DNA of 64,000 bases from Chryseobacterium salipaludis (lineage in GTDB: Bacteria; Bacteroidota; Bacteroidia; Flavobacteriales; Weeksellaceae), in the NCBI RefSeq assembly GCF_022968825.1, contig NZ_JALHKS010000001.1:310001-374000 (forward strand), written 5' to 3'. Position 1 is the stretch's first letter; every line of letters starts with the position of its first letter. The position numbers were made by a program, and so were the translations under genes. Below are positions 1 to 8,281 of the stretch, in pieces. Under the pieces are notes generated by a model. The model was given only the letters and a program-made list of their open reading frames with translations. It was not told the origin of the DNA and did not search any database.

Positions 1-1189
1 TATCAAAATACGCTTCAATCACATTGCCGGTTACCTGCTTCTCGCCGCTCCAGGCAATGGGTTTGCCGTGCAAATGCATAATACCGTCCGTTTCATCGAA
101 GCTCAGAGAATCTGCCCGCACCTGAATATTGGTTTTAAACATCCGCGCCTGACGATATGCGCGAAGAAAACTTTTCTTTTTTAATGGCTGCACTGAATCC
201 GGTCGCTGAAATGCAAGAATACGCTGCGCCGCAAAATACATGGAATCTTTCTCCAGAATCTTGACGGCATACGGTTTCTCGGTCATCATCGCGGAATCTT
301 TCTTTTCATAAATCTCACCATAGCCGCCTTTCAGATAGCGGTTTTCGGCCGGATCGCGCAAGGTAACATTTCCGCGTGCGGTACCAAAACCGGTGATCTG
401 ATTGAAATACATATCATCACCAGTGAGGGTTTTGCCGTTATAATGAATACGCGCGTTTTTTTTCAGATATACCTCTTTCGTATTCATGTTGTAGGTGCCC
501 TTTTCGGTGTAGATCAGGTTGCCGGGATTCTGGCGGTTGGTAATGGTGGTCGGGCCGTTAAAGGTGGCTGTATTGCTGTTTTGATTTTGAATAATATTCG
601 CACCTTCGACAATATACTCCGGATTTTCAATTTTTACATTTCCCGTGAAATCAATCAGGCGGCTGTTTAAATCGTAAGTAGCCGAGCGGGTGTACATCAC
701 ATTTCCATCTTTGGAAATAACACCGCCGGTATTAAAATAAGCTTTATTGGAAATGCGGTCGTAGTAAAGCGTTTGTGTTTTTATCGTCTGCCCCGGATCC
801 GTCAGAACGACATCTTTACGGGCAATTCCTCTTTGGGTGTTGCCGTCATATTCCATCTCTCCGGAGGTGATAACAGATCCATCGGCGTTTTGCAGACGCA
901 CATTTCCAAGTGCTTTTACGAAATTTTGGTCCTGATAGAAAATCACCTCATCAGCCGTCAGTACCGAACCCTGATGCGCAAACTGAACATTACCGCTGAA
1001 ATACGGGTTGCCGCTATATTTTTCGGGATTTTTATCAAAGCGGTCAGAGTGCACCAATTTCACCTTTTCCGGAGTGCCGGCCGGTTGTTGCGTGTTGAAA
1101 TAGGGATCCTTAACCAGATCGTTTTTAGGGGTAAACTGGCCGGAAAGTGCCGCACTGAAGAGCAGCAGAAATGCAATAAGATGCTTCAT
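1..1189 (-). CDS. OstA-like (LptA-type) envelope protein, N-terminal part
   Basis: The frame is open from an ATG at 1189 to base 1 without a stop, so about 396 N-terminal codons of a longer gene are present. Residues 1-18 (MKHLIAFLLLFSAALSGQ) look like a signal peptide. The rest is a chain of short beta-type units with recurring phrases such as GNVQF, GNVRL, GNVKI and GNVTL, typical of the OstA/LptA periplasmic fold and of the Bacteroidota OstA-like family. LptA-type proteins carry lipopolysaccharide across the periplasm; that role is inferred here. Its start overlaps the fur stop by one base (TAATG), so the two genes are probably translationally coupled. Confidence 0.8.
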   Translation of the reverse strand, partial: MKHLIAFLLLFSAALSGQFTPKNDLVKDPYFNTQQPAGTPEKVKLVHSDRFDKNPEKYSGNPYFSGNVQFAHQGSVLTADEVIFYQDQNFVKALGNVRLQNADGSVITSGEMEYDGNTQRGIARKDVVLTDPGQTIKTQTLYYDRISNKAYFNTGGVISKDGNVMYTRSATYDLNSRLIDFTGNVKIENPEYIVEGANIIQNQNSNTATFNGPTTITNRQNPGNLIYTEKGTYNMNTKEVYLKKNARIHYNGKTLTGDDMYFNQITGFGTARGNVTLRDPAENRYLKGGYGEIYEKKDSAMMTEKPYAVKILEKDSMYFAAQRILAFQRPDSVQPLKKKSFLRAYRQARMFKTNIQVRADSLSFDETDGIMHLHGKPIAWSGEKQVTGNVIEAYFD

Positions 1190-1668
1190 TAATCCTTCTT
1201 GGTTCCGTAGAAGTAAAGCGAGTGTGAATCAATCTGCACGTTAAATGCCTGTTCGATAGACTCTTTAATCCCCTGAATACGCGGATCGCAGAACTCAATG
1301 ATTTCAGCAATTTCTTTTCCGCTGTCTTTTTTATAGATCACCAGATGGTCGTGTTGCTTGTCGAAATAAGACTTCTCATAGGAAGAAGATGTGAGAGTTT
1401 TCTCGCCAAACTGATGTTTACGGATCAGGCCCGCATCCAGAAAAATTTCGATGGTATTGTAAATCGTCGCTTTGGACACGTGATATTTCTTCTGCATCAT
1501 AATCAGGTACAGATCGTCCACATTGAAATGGTGCTCCAGCTCATAAATTTCCTCTAGAATGGTGTAGCGCTCCGGTGTATTCCGCAGCCCGCGTTCCTGA
1601 AGGTACTGGCGCAATACTTCCTTAATGGTGGTAAGATTCAACTGTTTCTGTTTCGGGTCCATCATCAT
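1189..1668 (-). CDS. Fur-family transcriptional regulator
   Basis: 159 residues. The winged-helix DNA-binding half is residues ~10-90, with the recognition region VSKATIYNTIEIFLDAGLI. The dimerisation half follows, with a His-rich metal-site remnant QHDHLV (~105-110). Fur proteins are metal-responsive repressors. Here the structural zinc CxxC that normally follows HDHLxC is absent; the protein has one Cys (127). This suggests a Fur variant whose metal or signal cannot be predicted. The gene sits directly upstream of and overlaps the OstA-like gene. Three ATGs in a row (1668, 1665, 1662) leave the exact start open. A -7 box lies at 1685-1692. Confidence 0.88.
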   Translation of the reverse strand: MMMDPKQKQLNLTTIKEVLRQYLQERGLRNTPERYTILEEIYELEHHFNVDDLYLIMMQKKYHVSKATIYNTIEIFLDAGLIRKHQFGEKTLTSSSYEKSYFDKQHDHLVIYKKDSGKEIAEIIEFCDPRIQGIKESIEQAFNVQIDSHSLYFYGTKKD

Positions 1669-1684
1669 CTCAAATAGTTATATG

Positions 1685-1692
1685 CAAATTTA
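1685..1692 (-). promoter_or_regulatory. -7 promoter element of the fur-like gene
   Basis: TAAATTTG on the minus strand fits the Bacteroidota -7 consensus TAnnTTTG, 16 nt before the first ATG of the regulator. No TTG is seen 19 nt upstream. Confidence 0.6.
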
Positions 1693-1716
1693 GCCTATTT
1701 TAAATAAACGTGAATC

Positions 1717-3702
1717 TTACTCCCGGTGTTTAAAACCGACCTGACTGATGCGCTGAGTCATAATTACCCGCTGATCAATGAGCGGTGCAGATTCCACCGT
1801 GACATTGTGCGCAGACATGCCCCAGGCTTTGAAATCATCGCTGCCGATGTACTTCACGAAGTTATAAATATTAAGGGTAATTTTCTCCTTCACCGTAAGC
1901 AGCGTATCGTTAATGTAGGTATTATCGATAATCACATAGCGCAGATCCGGCGGAATGTTATAGTCTCTCAGGGAAGGATGGCTGCTGCGGGACGGAATCG
2001 TTCCTTCGGCCATCAGATCTTCCAGTACCTGATCAAAATAATCATTGATGCGGCGGTCTACTTTAAATCCTAATAAAAAATTAATGCGGTACACGGTTCC
2101 CGGCATCACTTCGTCCACCGTATATTTGAAAGTGTACGGATCCTCCTGGTTGGTAATATTCAGAATGAAGTAGTGATCCGCACGTTTCGGCTGCTTGCGC
2201 ATGATCGAATAAATGATCTTGGATTCCACTTCATCCGCTTTCTTGGCGCGGCTCAGGAAAGCCAGGTTGGTCGCATATTTCGGAATGGTTTCATCCAGTT
2301 TCAGTTCCCGGATTACCGGCACGTACTTTTCGAGTTTGACGAATTTGACGAACTTACTTTTGATGGAGCGCCCATTATACCAAGCGTACATACAGGTTGC
2401 GATGAATCCTCCCAGCACCATGGTCAGCCAGCCGCCATCAAAGAATTTAATGACATTCGCATAGAAAAAGCCAAGCTCAATAAATAGATACATGGTAATA
2501 AATCCAATCGCAAACACCTTGGAGACCTGCGTGCGGCTCAGCCAGAAGAACAGCAGCACCGTGGTCATCAGCATCGTGATGGTAATCGTCAGCCCATACG
2601 CAGCTTCCATCGCTTCGGATTTCTGAAAATAGATTACAACGATAAAACAAAAAAACATCAGTCCCCAGTTGATCCGCGGAATATACATTTGACCTTTGAC
2701 TCCCGAGGGATAATCGATCTGCTGGTTCGGCCAGAATGTTACCGACATCGCCTCTGAGAACATCGTGAACGAACCGGTAATTACCGACTGGCTCGCAATG
2801 ATAGCCGCCGCAGTCCCCAGAATAACGCCCGGCAAAACAGCCCACTCCGGCATAATCCCGAAAATAGGGTTGATTCCTTGTGCCACACTGTTGGGATTGT
2901 CCAGCAGCCACGCGCCCTGTCCTAGGTAATTAAGGATCAGCATCAGTTTCACAAAAACCCAGCTGACCCGGATATTTTGTTTACCACAGTGCCCCAGATC
3001 GGAGTACAACGCTTCCGCACCCGTAGTACAAAGGAACACCGCGCCCATAATTACAATAGCACTCGGTGAATGTGTAATCAAATTATAAGCATAATACGGG
3101 TTAAATGCTTTGATAATTTCCACATGGTCCACAATATGAATCGAGCCGAAAACACCCAAAGTCAAAAACCACAAAACCATCACCGGCCCGAAAAACTTAC
3201 CGATCGAAGCGGTACCAAACTGCTGCACAAAAAAGACAATCGCAAGAATAACAAGCGTGATCCCCACCACCGGCGTGTGTGGCGAAAATATCTTCAGCCC
3301 TTCCACCGCCGACATCACGGTTAATGACGGTGTAATCACACTATCAGCCACCAAGGTGGAGGCGCCAATAATGGCGATGACATAGAGCCATTTTTTTTTA
3401 AGTCTTTTTACTAAGGAATACAAGGACAAAATTCCACCCTCGCCTTTGTTATCAGCACGCAGTGCAATAATTACATATTTAACAGTGGTCTGCAGGGTAA
3501 GCGTCCAGATGATACAGGACAAAGCCCCTTCGATATATTCCTCAAACGGTAGATTATTGGTTTCGCGCCGGGCATTCACGATGGCTTTCATCACGTAAAG
3601 CGGCGAAGTCCCGATGTCGCCGAAAACAATTCCCAGGGAAACCAAAACTCCGATGGCCGTGAGTTTTTTCGTGTCGAAATGTGCGCCGGTTGTATCAGCC
3701 AT
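1717..3702 (-). CDS. kup: KUP-family potassium uptake transporter
   Basis: 661 residues. The N-terminal signature is present (ALGIVFGDIGTSPLYV-like segment at ~22-37), followed by about 12 hydrophobic helices to ~residue 450 and a ~200-residue cytoplasmic C-terminal domain, the normal Kup architecture and length. Kup is a proton-coupled K+ importer of the inner membrane. The gene is monocistronic: its own -7 box lies upstream and the fur-like gene, 48 bp downstream, has a separate promoter. The ATG at 3702 gives the usual short N-terminus before the first helix. Confidence 0.95.
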   Translation of the reverse strand: MADTTGAHFDTKKLTAIGVLVSLGIVFGDIGTSPLYVMKAIVNARRETNNLPFEEYIEGALSCIIWTLTLQTTVKYVIIALRADNKGEGGILSLYSLVKRLKKKWLYVIAIIGASTLVADSVITPSLTVMSAVEGLKIFSPHTPVVGITLVILAIVFFVQQFGTASIGKFFGPVMVLWFLTLGVFGSIHIVDHVEIIKAFNPYYAYNLITHSPSAIVIMGAVFLCTTGAEALYSDLGHCGKQNIRVSWVFVKLMLILNYLGQGAWLLDNPNSVAQGINPIFGIMPEWAVLPGVILGTAAAIIASQSVITGSFTMFSEAMSVTFWPNQQIDYPSGVKGQMYIPRINWGLMFFCFIVVIYFQKSEAMEAAYGLTITITMLMTTVLLFFWLSRTQVSKVFAIGFITMYLFIELGFFYANVIKFFDGGWLTMVLGGFIATCMYAWYNGRSIKSKFVKFVKLEKYVPVIRELKLDETIPKYATNLAFLSRAKKADEVESKIIYSIMRKQPKRADHYFILNITNQEDPYTFKYTVDEVMPGTVYRINFLLGFKVDRRINDYFDQVLEDLMAEGTIPSRSSHPSLRDYNIPPDLRYVIIDNTYINDTLLTVKEKITLNIYNFVKYIGSDDFKAWGMSAHNVTVESAPLIDQRVIMTQRISQVGFKHRE

Positions 3703-3721
3703 AGCTTAAAAAAAATTTCGT

Positions 3722-3729
3722 CAAAGGTA
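3722..3729 (-). promoter_or_regulatory. -7 promoter element of kup
   Basis: TACCTTTG on the minus strand, 19 nt before the kup ATG; matches TAnnTTTG exactly. Confidence 0.6.
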
Positions 3730-3843
3730 AATGATTGGCAGATTTCCTGAATTAAATTTTTTAGATTTTTTTCTGTACTTATTTAAAGTTTTAGAAAATA
3801 TACCGTTCAGCCTTTTTTCGTGGCTGAAAGTATGCCAAAAAGA

Positions 3844-3873
3844 AAACCGCTGCAAAAGTTTTTGCAGCGGTTT
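3844..3873 (-). terminator. Rho-independent terminator after pdhB
   Basis: Near-perfect inverted repeat (14-nt arms AAACCGCTGCAAAA and its complement, 2-nt gap) 18 bp beyond the stop of the E1-beta gene and well before kup. Confidence 0.75.
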
Positions 3874-3891
3874 ATGTAAAGTTCTTCTGAG

Positions 3892-4875
3892 TTAAGCCTT
3901 AATGTACATTGCTTTTTTCAGTTCTTCTTTCACTTTTTCCAGTTTCGGGAACCATTCCGCAAATAAGGGTGCGGAATACGGTGCCGGTGCATCCGGTGTG
4001 GTAATTCTCTTAATCGGCGCATCCAGGTAATCAAAGGCTTTCTGCTGCACCATATAAGTAATCTCGGAAGCTACGGAAGCAAACGGCCAGGCTTCTTCCA
4101 GGACAACCAGTCGGTTTGTCTTTTTCACTGAAGCCAGGATCGTGTCATAATCCAACGGACGCACCGTACGCAGGTCAATTACTTCCACAGAGATTCCTTC
4201 TTTCTCCAGATCTTCTGCAGCCTGGATGGCTAACTTCATGATCTTTCCGAAAGAAACCAGAGTCACATCGGAACCCTCTTTTTTAATATCTGCTTTACCC
4301 AGCGGGATGTAATATTCTTCTTCCGGAATCTCCATTTTGTCGCCATACATCTGCTCGGATTCCATGAAGATTACGGGATCATTATCCTGAATGGCGGTTT
4401 TCAGCAATCCTTTTGCATCGTATGGGTTGGAAGGAACCACCACTTTAAGTCCCGGGCAGTTGGCATACCAGCTCTCCAAAGCCTGAGAGTGCGTAGCACC
4501 CAGCTGTCCTGCAGAAGCAGTCGGACCGCGGAAAACGATCGGACAGTTCCACTGACCGCCGCTCATCTGGCGGATCTTCGCTGCGTTATTGATGATCTGA
4601 TCAATTCCTACCAGGGAGAAGTTAAAGGTCATGAATTCCACAATCGGGCGGTTGCCGTTCATAGCAGAACCTACTGCAATACCGGAAAAGCCCAGCTCGG
4701 CAATCGGCGTATCGATCACACGCTTGGGACCAAATTCGTCCAGCATGCCTTTGGAAGCTTTGTAGGCGCCGTTATATTCTGCGACTTCCTCCCCCATCAG
4801 ATAAATGGATTCATCCTTTCGCATTTCCTCGCTCATCGCCTGTGCAATCACTTCTCTAAACGTATATTCCTTCAT
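3892..4875 (-). CDS. pdhB: Pyruvate dehydrogenase E1 component, beta subunit
   Basis: 327 residues from the ATG at 4875 (MKEYTFREVIAQAM), the conserved N-terminus of this family; an ATG 63 bp further upstream would add an unconserved tail and would place the -7 box inside the gene. The N-terminal thiamine-diphosphate-binding part includes GEEVAEYNGAYK, and the C-terminal transketolase-type domain ends AEWFPKLEKVKEELKK. With the alpha subunit it decarboxylates pyruvate and acetylates the E2 lipoyl group to feed acetyl-CoA synthesis. Neither the alpha subunit nor E2/E3 is nearby, so the complex is encoded at separate loci. A close branched-chain 2-oxoacid E1-beta paralogue is possible but less likely. 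Confidence 0.9.
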   Translation of the reverse strand: MKEYTFREVIAQAMSEEMRKDESIYLMGEEVAEYNGAYKASKGMLDEFGPKRVIDTPIAELGFSGIAVGSAMNGNRPIVEFMTFNFSLVGIDQIINNAAKIRQMSGGQWNCPIVFRGPTASAGQLGATHSQALESWYANCPGLKVVVPSNPYDAKGLLKTAIQDNDPVIFMESEQMYGDKMEIPEEEYYIPLGKADIKKEGSDVTLVSFGKIMKLAIQAAEDLEKEGISVEVIDLRTVRPLDYDTILASVKKTNRLVVLEEAWPFASVASEITYMVQQKAFDYLDAPIKRITTPDAPAPYSAPLFAEWFPKLEKVKEELKKAMYIKA

Positions 4876-4901
4876 GATCTTTCTTGAATAATTATAAAAT
4901 A

Positions 4902-4909
4902 CAAAAGTA
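4902..4909 (-). promoter_or_regulatory. -7 promoter element of pdhB
   Basis: TACTTTTG on the minus strand, 26 nt before the ATG at 4875. Its position supports that start over the upstream ATG at 4938. Confidence 0.6.
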
Positions 4910-4935
4910 AAGATTTTTTCGCTAAAATAGGAATA

Positions 4936-4963
4936 CAAAAAGCACCCGTTGCCGGATGCTTTG
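4936..4963 (-). terminator. Terminator after the DUF2147 gene
   Basis: Hairpin CAAAGCATCC ... GGGTGCTTTTTG on the minus strand with one mismatch and a short T run, 23 bp past the DUF2147 stop. It lies just upstream of the pdhB promoter and so separates the two units. Confidence 0.65.
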
Positions 4964-4986
4964 TAATATAAAAAAGGTGACGGTAT

Positions 4987-5406
4987 TTATTTAACGGCCT
5001 GCCAGGTTTGTGTACGGCCAATCAGGGAGATGCCCATGTATCCGCGCACATTTAGTTTATCGCCATCACGGGTGATCAGGCATTTATACATTTTTCCGGT
5101 TTTCGGATCGGTAATGGTTCCGCCGGTAAATTCGTTTCCTTCTTTTTTAATATCGCGGATTACTTCCATGCCCAGAATGGGTTTTCCTTTTCGGTCATCC
5201 TTACAGCCGGTGCAGTTCGGGTCGGCAGGTTTAATGAGGAGCTGGGTCACTTTCCCGTAGTACTTACCATTGGGCTTTTTGGTAATCTCTACGATGGATT
5301 TTGCCTGTCCGGTTTCATCATCAATGGTTTTCCATTTCCCTTCAATCTGAGCATAAGAGAAAGTGGCAAACAGCAGCGCCGCGAAGGCAGAAAATATTCT
5401 TTTCAT
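4987..5406 (-). CDS. DUF2147 family secreted protein
   Basis: 139 residues. Residues 1-19 (MKRIFSAFAALLFATFSYA) are a signal peptide with cleavage expected before QIEGKWKT. The mature part has the DUF2147 pattern: IEGKWKTIDDETG, SIVEI, GKYYGKV near the start, a short Cys pair (CTGC), a GGTI.DP.TGK.Y segment and a terminal RTQTW. The family is a small periplasmic or outer-membrane-associated beta fold of unknown biochemical role, common in Bacteroidota and Proteobacteria. It is flanked by terminators on both sides, so probably monocistronic. Confidence 0.9.
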   Translation of the reverse strand: MKRIFSAFAALLFATFSYAQIEGKWKTIDDETGQAKSIVEITKKPNGKYYGKVTQLLIKPADPNCTGCKDDRKGKPILGMEVIRDIKKEGNEFTGGTITDPKTGKMYKCLITRDGDKLNVRGYMGISLIGRTQTWQAVK

Positions 5407-5490
5407 TGTAAGGTTTGTTTTTAAGTTATCTTTGGATAAAAGTAACTAAAAAAAGTTAAACCCCAACACCTCTGCAACTGCGCAAAAAAA

Positions 5491-5520
5491 ATAATGGCAT
5501 CTTCGTAAAAATGCCATTAT
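5491..5520 (-). terminator. Terminator after the XRE regulator
   Basis: Perfect 10-bp inverted repeat (ATAATGGCAT / ATGCCATTAT, 10-nt loop) followed on the minus strand by a run of T residues (5484-5490). Confidence 0.85.
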
Positions 5521-5544
5521 GATTTATCGGGAAAGATGAATAAA

Positions 5545-5913
5545 TTATGCTTCCTGCTGATTGAATTTTTCGCGGTAAAACTTAATTAGTTCTTTCAATA
5601 CCTCGATTTGTTCATCTTTGGATTGCAAAAGTTTTTGCATTACTTCTTTGTTTTCATCATGCGCAAGCTGAAGTTCTTCCAGTTGCTGCGCGCTGGCACT
5701 GCTGCCGCTTGCCTGTGGCCAGCCCAAAAGCTCTGCTCCACTCACCCCCAGAATCTGTGCCATTTTATCCAACTTGTCAATGGAAAGCTGCGCACTGTTT
5801 TTCTCAATTTTACCATAAGTTGCCTGAGACACACCCAGTTGAGAAGCTACCGCACCTTGTGACAAACCTTTACTCTTACGAATTTCTTTAATGCGGTTTC
5901 CGATTTCAGTCAT
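5545..5913 (-). CDS. XRE-family helix-turn-helix regulator with C-terminal coiled coil
   Basis: 122 residues. Residues ~7-62 form a Cro/C1-type helix-turn-helix (IRKSKGLSQGAVASQLGVS, then TYGKIEKNSAQLS). A Ser/Ala linker leads to a charged heptad-like helix (~75-118: LEELQLAHDENKEVMQKLL), probably a dimerising coiled coil. No toxin or peptidase domain is fused and no toxin gene is adjacent. It has the best promoter in the window (5942-5971), and two copies of TTTTTGACGT-like sequence flank the start site, compatible with autoregulation. The target genes are unknown. Confidence 0.85.
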   Translation of the reverse strand: MTEIGNRIKEIRKSKGLSQGAVASQLGVSQATYGKIEKNSAQLSIDKLDKMAQILGVSGAELLGWPQASGSSASAQQLEELQLAHDENKEVMQKLLQSKDEQIEVLKELIKFYREKFNQQEA

Positions 5914-6250
5914 AATTATATATTATTTTACGTCAAAAATACAAATTTATTAATCAAATCAAAAACGTCAATGCAGCTTTAAAGTAAATTAGGGTGATTT
6001 CCACAGAAAATAGGTAGCGAAAAATTGGATGCGTGATAAACAGCAGTATGGCAGAACCCTATTTCTTTTATACCCTTTATTTAAATGCTTAAAATATTGA
6101 AATAAACAAAAATAAGCTAAGCCAGTAACCGTAGCAAACTATCCAAAATATTTAGGTTTGGAATAAAATAAAGTTATGATTACGCACACTCATAGAAATT
6201 TTAAATGGTTATAATTGATGCAGATTTACTTCTTTTTTAAGCTTAAAACT
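5914..6250. other. 337-bp AT-rich intergenic region
   Basis: Between the XRE regulator start and the LtaS-like gene stop. The first 60 bases hold the regulator promoter. In the remaining ~275 bases I see no open frame with family resemblance, no RNA gene and no convincing repeat. It may contain the LtaS-like gene's 3' end signals, but no clear hairpin was found. Confidence 0.5.
5942..5971 (-). promoter_or_regulatory. Complete -33/-7 promoter of the XRE regulator
   Basis: On the minus strand TTG (5971-5969), exactly 19 nt, then TAAATTTG (5949-5942): a full match to the Bacteroidota -33/-7 arrangement. The predicted start lies near 5936, giving a leader of about 22 nt. ACGTCA occurs on the plus strand at 5965-5970 (overlapping -33) and again at 5930-5935 (near +1). 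Confidence 0.75.
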
Positions 6251-8182
6251 CTACCGCAGTTTATGATTGATAATGCGATCCATATAATCCTGATACCAGG
6301 CTTTAGTTTTTTGGATGCCTAATTTCATTTCCTGAGTTAAAGTGTTTGAAAGTAAATTATCGAGCAATGCTTTATCATTGATAGAATACACACCAGTCAC
6401 CTCGCTGCCATCGAAAACATAGATATAATTTCCTGTCATCACCCGCATGCTAAGGCCATCCGAATTCACGATAAAATAAGGTTCCTGCCGTGAAAGGAGT
6501 GAACGTCCCCAGCTGCGAAGAGGTTGTTGATAACCCATCAGATCGGCCAGCGTGGGATAAATATCTATCTGCTGTGCCGGCTCTTTTATTTCGCCTTTCA
6601 GGCCATAGTCGCTGTTCGGTGAATAAAACATAATGGGAACGGCGGCGCGGTTTACTGCTTTTTCATATTCCGGATAGGCGATCTGGTTGGGATGGTCGGC
6701 CACAAAAACAAAAATGGTGTTCCTGAACCACGGCATCGCGGAAGCTGTTTTAAAAAATTGCTTTAAGGCATAATCGGTGTAGCCCACCGGCTCGTGAATT
6801 TCAAGTGTTCCTTTTTTAAATTTACCCTGATATTTCTCCGGAATCTTGAAAGGATGGTGCGATGACACGGAAAACAGTGTCGCCATAAACGGATCTTTCT
6901 TTGTGTTCAGCGTTTGCGCGAAATATTGGAAGAACGGTTCGTCCCAAATCCCCCACATCCCATCAAAGTCGGCATCGTTATTATATTCCGTTTTACCGTA
7001 GTAATGATCAAAGCCCAGAATATTTCCAAAACCGAGGAATCCCATTGAACCATTGGGCGCACCATGAAAGAAACTGGTGTCATACCCCATTTCCTTCGAA
7101 ACAGAAACGATGGACTGAATCTTTTGGTTGGCATACGGCGAAGAGGTGAACGCATCGCGCAGGCTCGGGATCCCGGCCAGGACCGAACTCATGCCGTGAA
7201 TAGATTGTCGTCCGTTGGCAAAAGCATTGGTCGCAATTAAACTTTCCTGTGCCAGGCTGTCCAGGAAAGGTGTATAGGAAACGTAACCCGGAATATCAGC
7301 CTCTTTATTAAACGCGCCGATATACTCACGCCCGAAACTTTCCAGAATAAAAATGACCACATTAGGTTTCGGCTGCGGCACTTCGCGATGATATTGTTTA
7401 TATGGTTTAATGTATTCCTCAATAAAAGAATCATCCACGAAATGAACTTCCTTAAAATTATTACTTCCCAAAGTCCTGAAAAAAGAAAATACACTGTTTA
7501 AAACCAGATTGCCCTGCGCCGGCTGTGCCACATGCCTGTTTGCATCCACAAGGTTGATGGGCCTGGTGGAATGTTTAAAATCACCTCGTATTCCGCCGAC
7601 GGCCAGCAAAGCAGTGAGCGCCAGTCCCACGATACTCGAAAGAAAATACGGAAGCAGTTTGCGGGGCAGACCTGCGGTCACTTTCACTTTTTTGTACAAC
7701 CAAATCCAAAGCACCAGCAAGCCGACATATAATAAAAGCACCAGCGGATGCGACAGCACAGAAGCTAAAAAAACACCGGCAATATTGGTTTCATTCTGTG
7801 CCACACTCAGCGCAGCCGTCGTCAGGCGCGCCTGTGAAAACGGATAATATAGAACATCGCCGAAATTAAGACTGAAAGCGATTGAGTTGGTAATAAAATA
7901 AAGCCAGAACAAGAACTTCTGATAGCCGTGTCTGGTATTAACTGTTAAAGGCAACACGCTCAGCAATATAAACAAAGCGTTCACATACAGAATGGCCGTT
8001 GTATCAAACGCAATCCCATAATACGCCAGTTTCAGGTATTCGCCGACGCCGGAGACCGGGATTAGATTTTGATTATAAAAATAAAAAATAAGGCGGGCAG
8101 CCTGATAGAAAAAATAAACGAGCAGCAGCCGGTACAGAAGCGCGCACCATTCGCTGACTCTCAGATTGTTTTTCAACATCAT
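6251..8182 (-). CDS. LtaS-like phosphoglycerol transferase / sulfatase-fold membrane enzyme
   Basis: 643 residues from the ATG at 8182 (MMLKNNLRVSEWCALLYRLL). The frame continues upstream to 8359, but that would overlap the divergent pssA and its promoter. About five N-terminal membrane helices (to ~195) precede an extracytoplasmic alkaline-phosphatase-superfamily domain: metal ligand in FILESFGREYIG (E281), probable nucleophile Ser in NGRQSIHG (S327), metal site VADHPN near 545. Gram-positive LtaS uses Thr as nucleophile. In Bacteroidota such enzymes are thought to modify envelope glycolipids or glycans; the actual substrate is unknown. It is transcribed alone, divergently from pssA. Confidence 0.85.
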   Translation of the reverse strand: MMLKNNLRVSEWCALLYRLLLVYFFYQAARLIFYFYNQNLIPVSGVGEYLKLAYYGIAFDTTAILYVNALFILLSVLPLTVNTRHGYQKFLFWLYFITNSIAFSLNFGDVLYYPFSQARLTTAALSVAQNETNIAGVFLASVLSHPLVLLLYVGLLVLWIWLYKKVKVTAGLPRKLLPYFLSSIVGLALTALLAVGGIRGDFKHSTRPINLVDANRHVAQPAQGNLVLNSVFSFFRTLGSNNFKEVHFVDDSFIEEYIKPYKQYHREVPQPKPNVVIFILESFGREYIGAFNKEADIPGYVSYTPFLDSLAQESLIATNAFANGRQSIHGMSSVLAGIPSLRDAFTSSPYANQKIQSIVSVSKEMGYDTSFFHGAPNGSMGFLGFGNILGFDHYYGKTEYNNDADFDGMWGIWDEPFFQYFAQTLNTKKDPFMATLFSVSSHHPFKIPEKYQGKFKKGTLEIHEPVGYTDYALKQFFKTASAMPWFRNTIFVFVADHPNQIAYPEYEKAVNRAAVPIMFYSPNSDYGLKGEIKEPAQQIDIYPTLADLMGYQQPLRSWGRSLLSRQEPYFIVNSDGLSMRVMTGNYIYVFDGSEVTGVYSINDKALLDNLLSNTLTQEMKLGIQKTKAWYQDYMDRIINHKLR

Positions 8183-8202
8183 ACGTTGCAATAATAAGCC
8201 TG

Positions 8203-8210
8203 CAAAATTA
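8203..8210 (-). promoter_or_regulatory. -7 promoter element of the LtaS-like gene
   Basis: TAATTTTG on the minus strand, 20 nt before the ATG at 8182; favours that start over upstream ATGs. Confidence 0.6.
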
Positions 8211-8268
8211 CAATAAAATCTGCGGCGGTTGCCCACGCCCATGCATACAGCCGAATGCAGAAAAAACG

Positions 8269-8276
8269 TACTTTTG
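8269..8276 (+). promoter_or_regulatory. -7 promoter element of pssA, possibly leaderless
   Basis: TACTTTTG ends only 5 nt before the ATG at 8282. With a start site a few bases downstream of the -7 box, the mRNA would begin at or next to the start codon. Confidence 0.6.
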
Positions 8277-8281
8277 CCCAC

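Noticed and set aside
773-1192. Open frame of ~139 codons on the plus strand
   Set aside because: It is antisense to the OstA-like gene, whose minus-strand frame has a signal peptide and family motifs; the plus product has no recognisable features.
1189-1668. Fur-like gene considered a pseudogene because it lacks the CxxC
   Set aside because: The frame is intact, length normal and DNA-binding region conserved; some Fur-family members lack this motif.
5545-5913. XRE regulator considered as an antitoxin
   Set aside because: There is no small toxin-like gene adjacent on the same strand and the gene has its own promoter and terminator.
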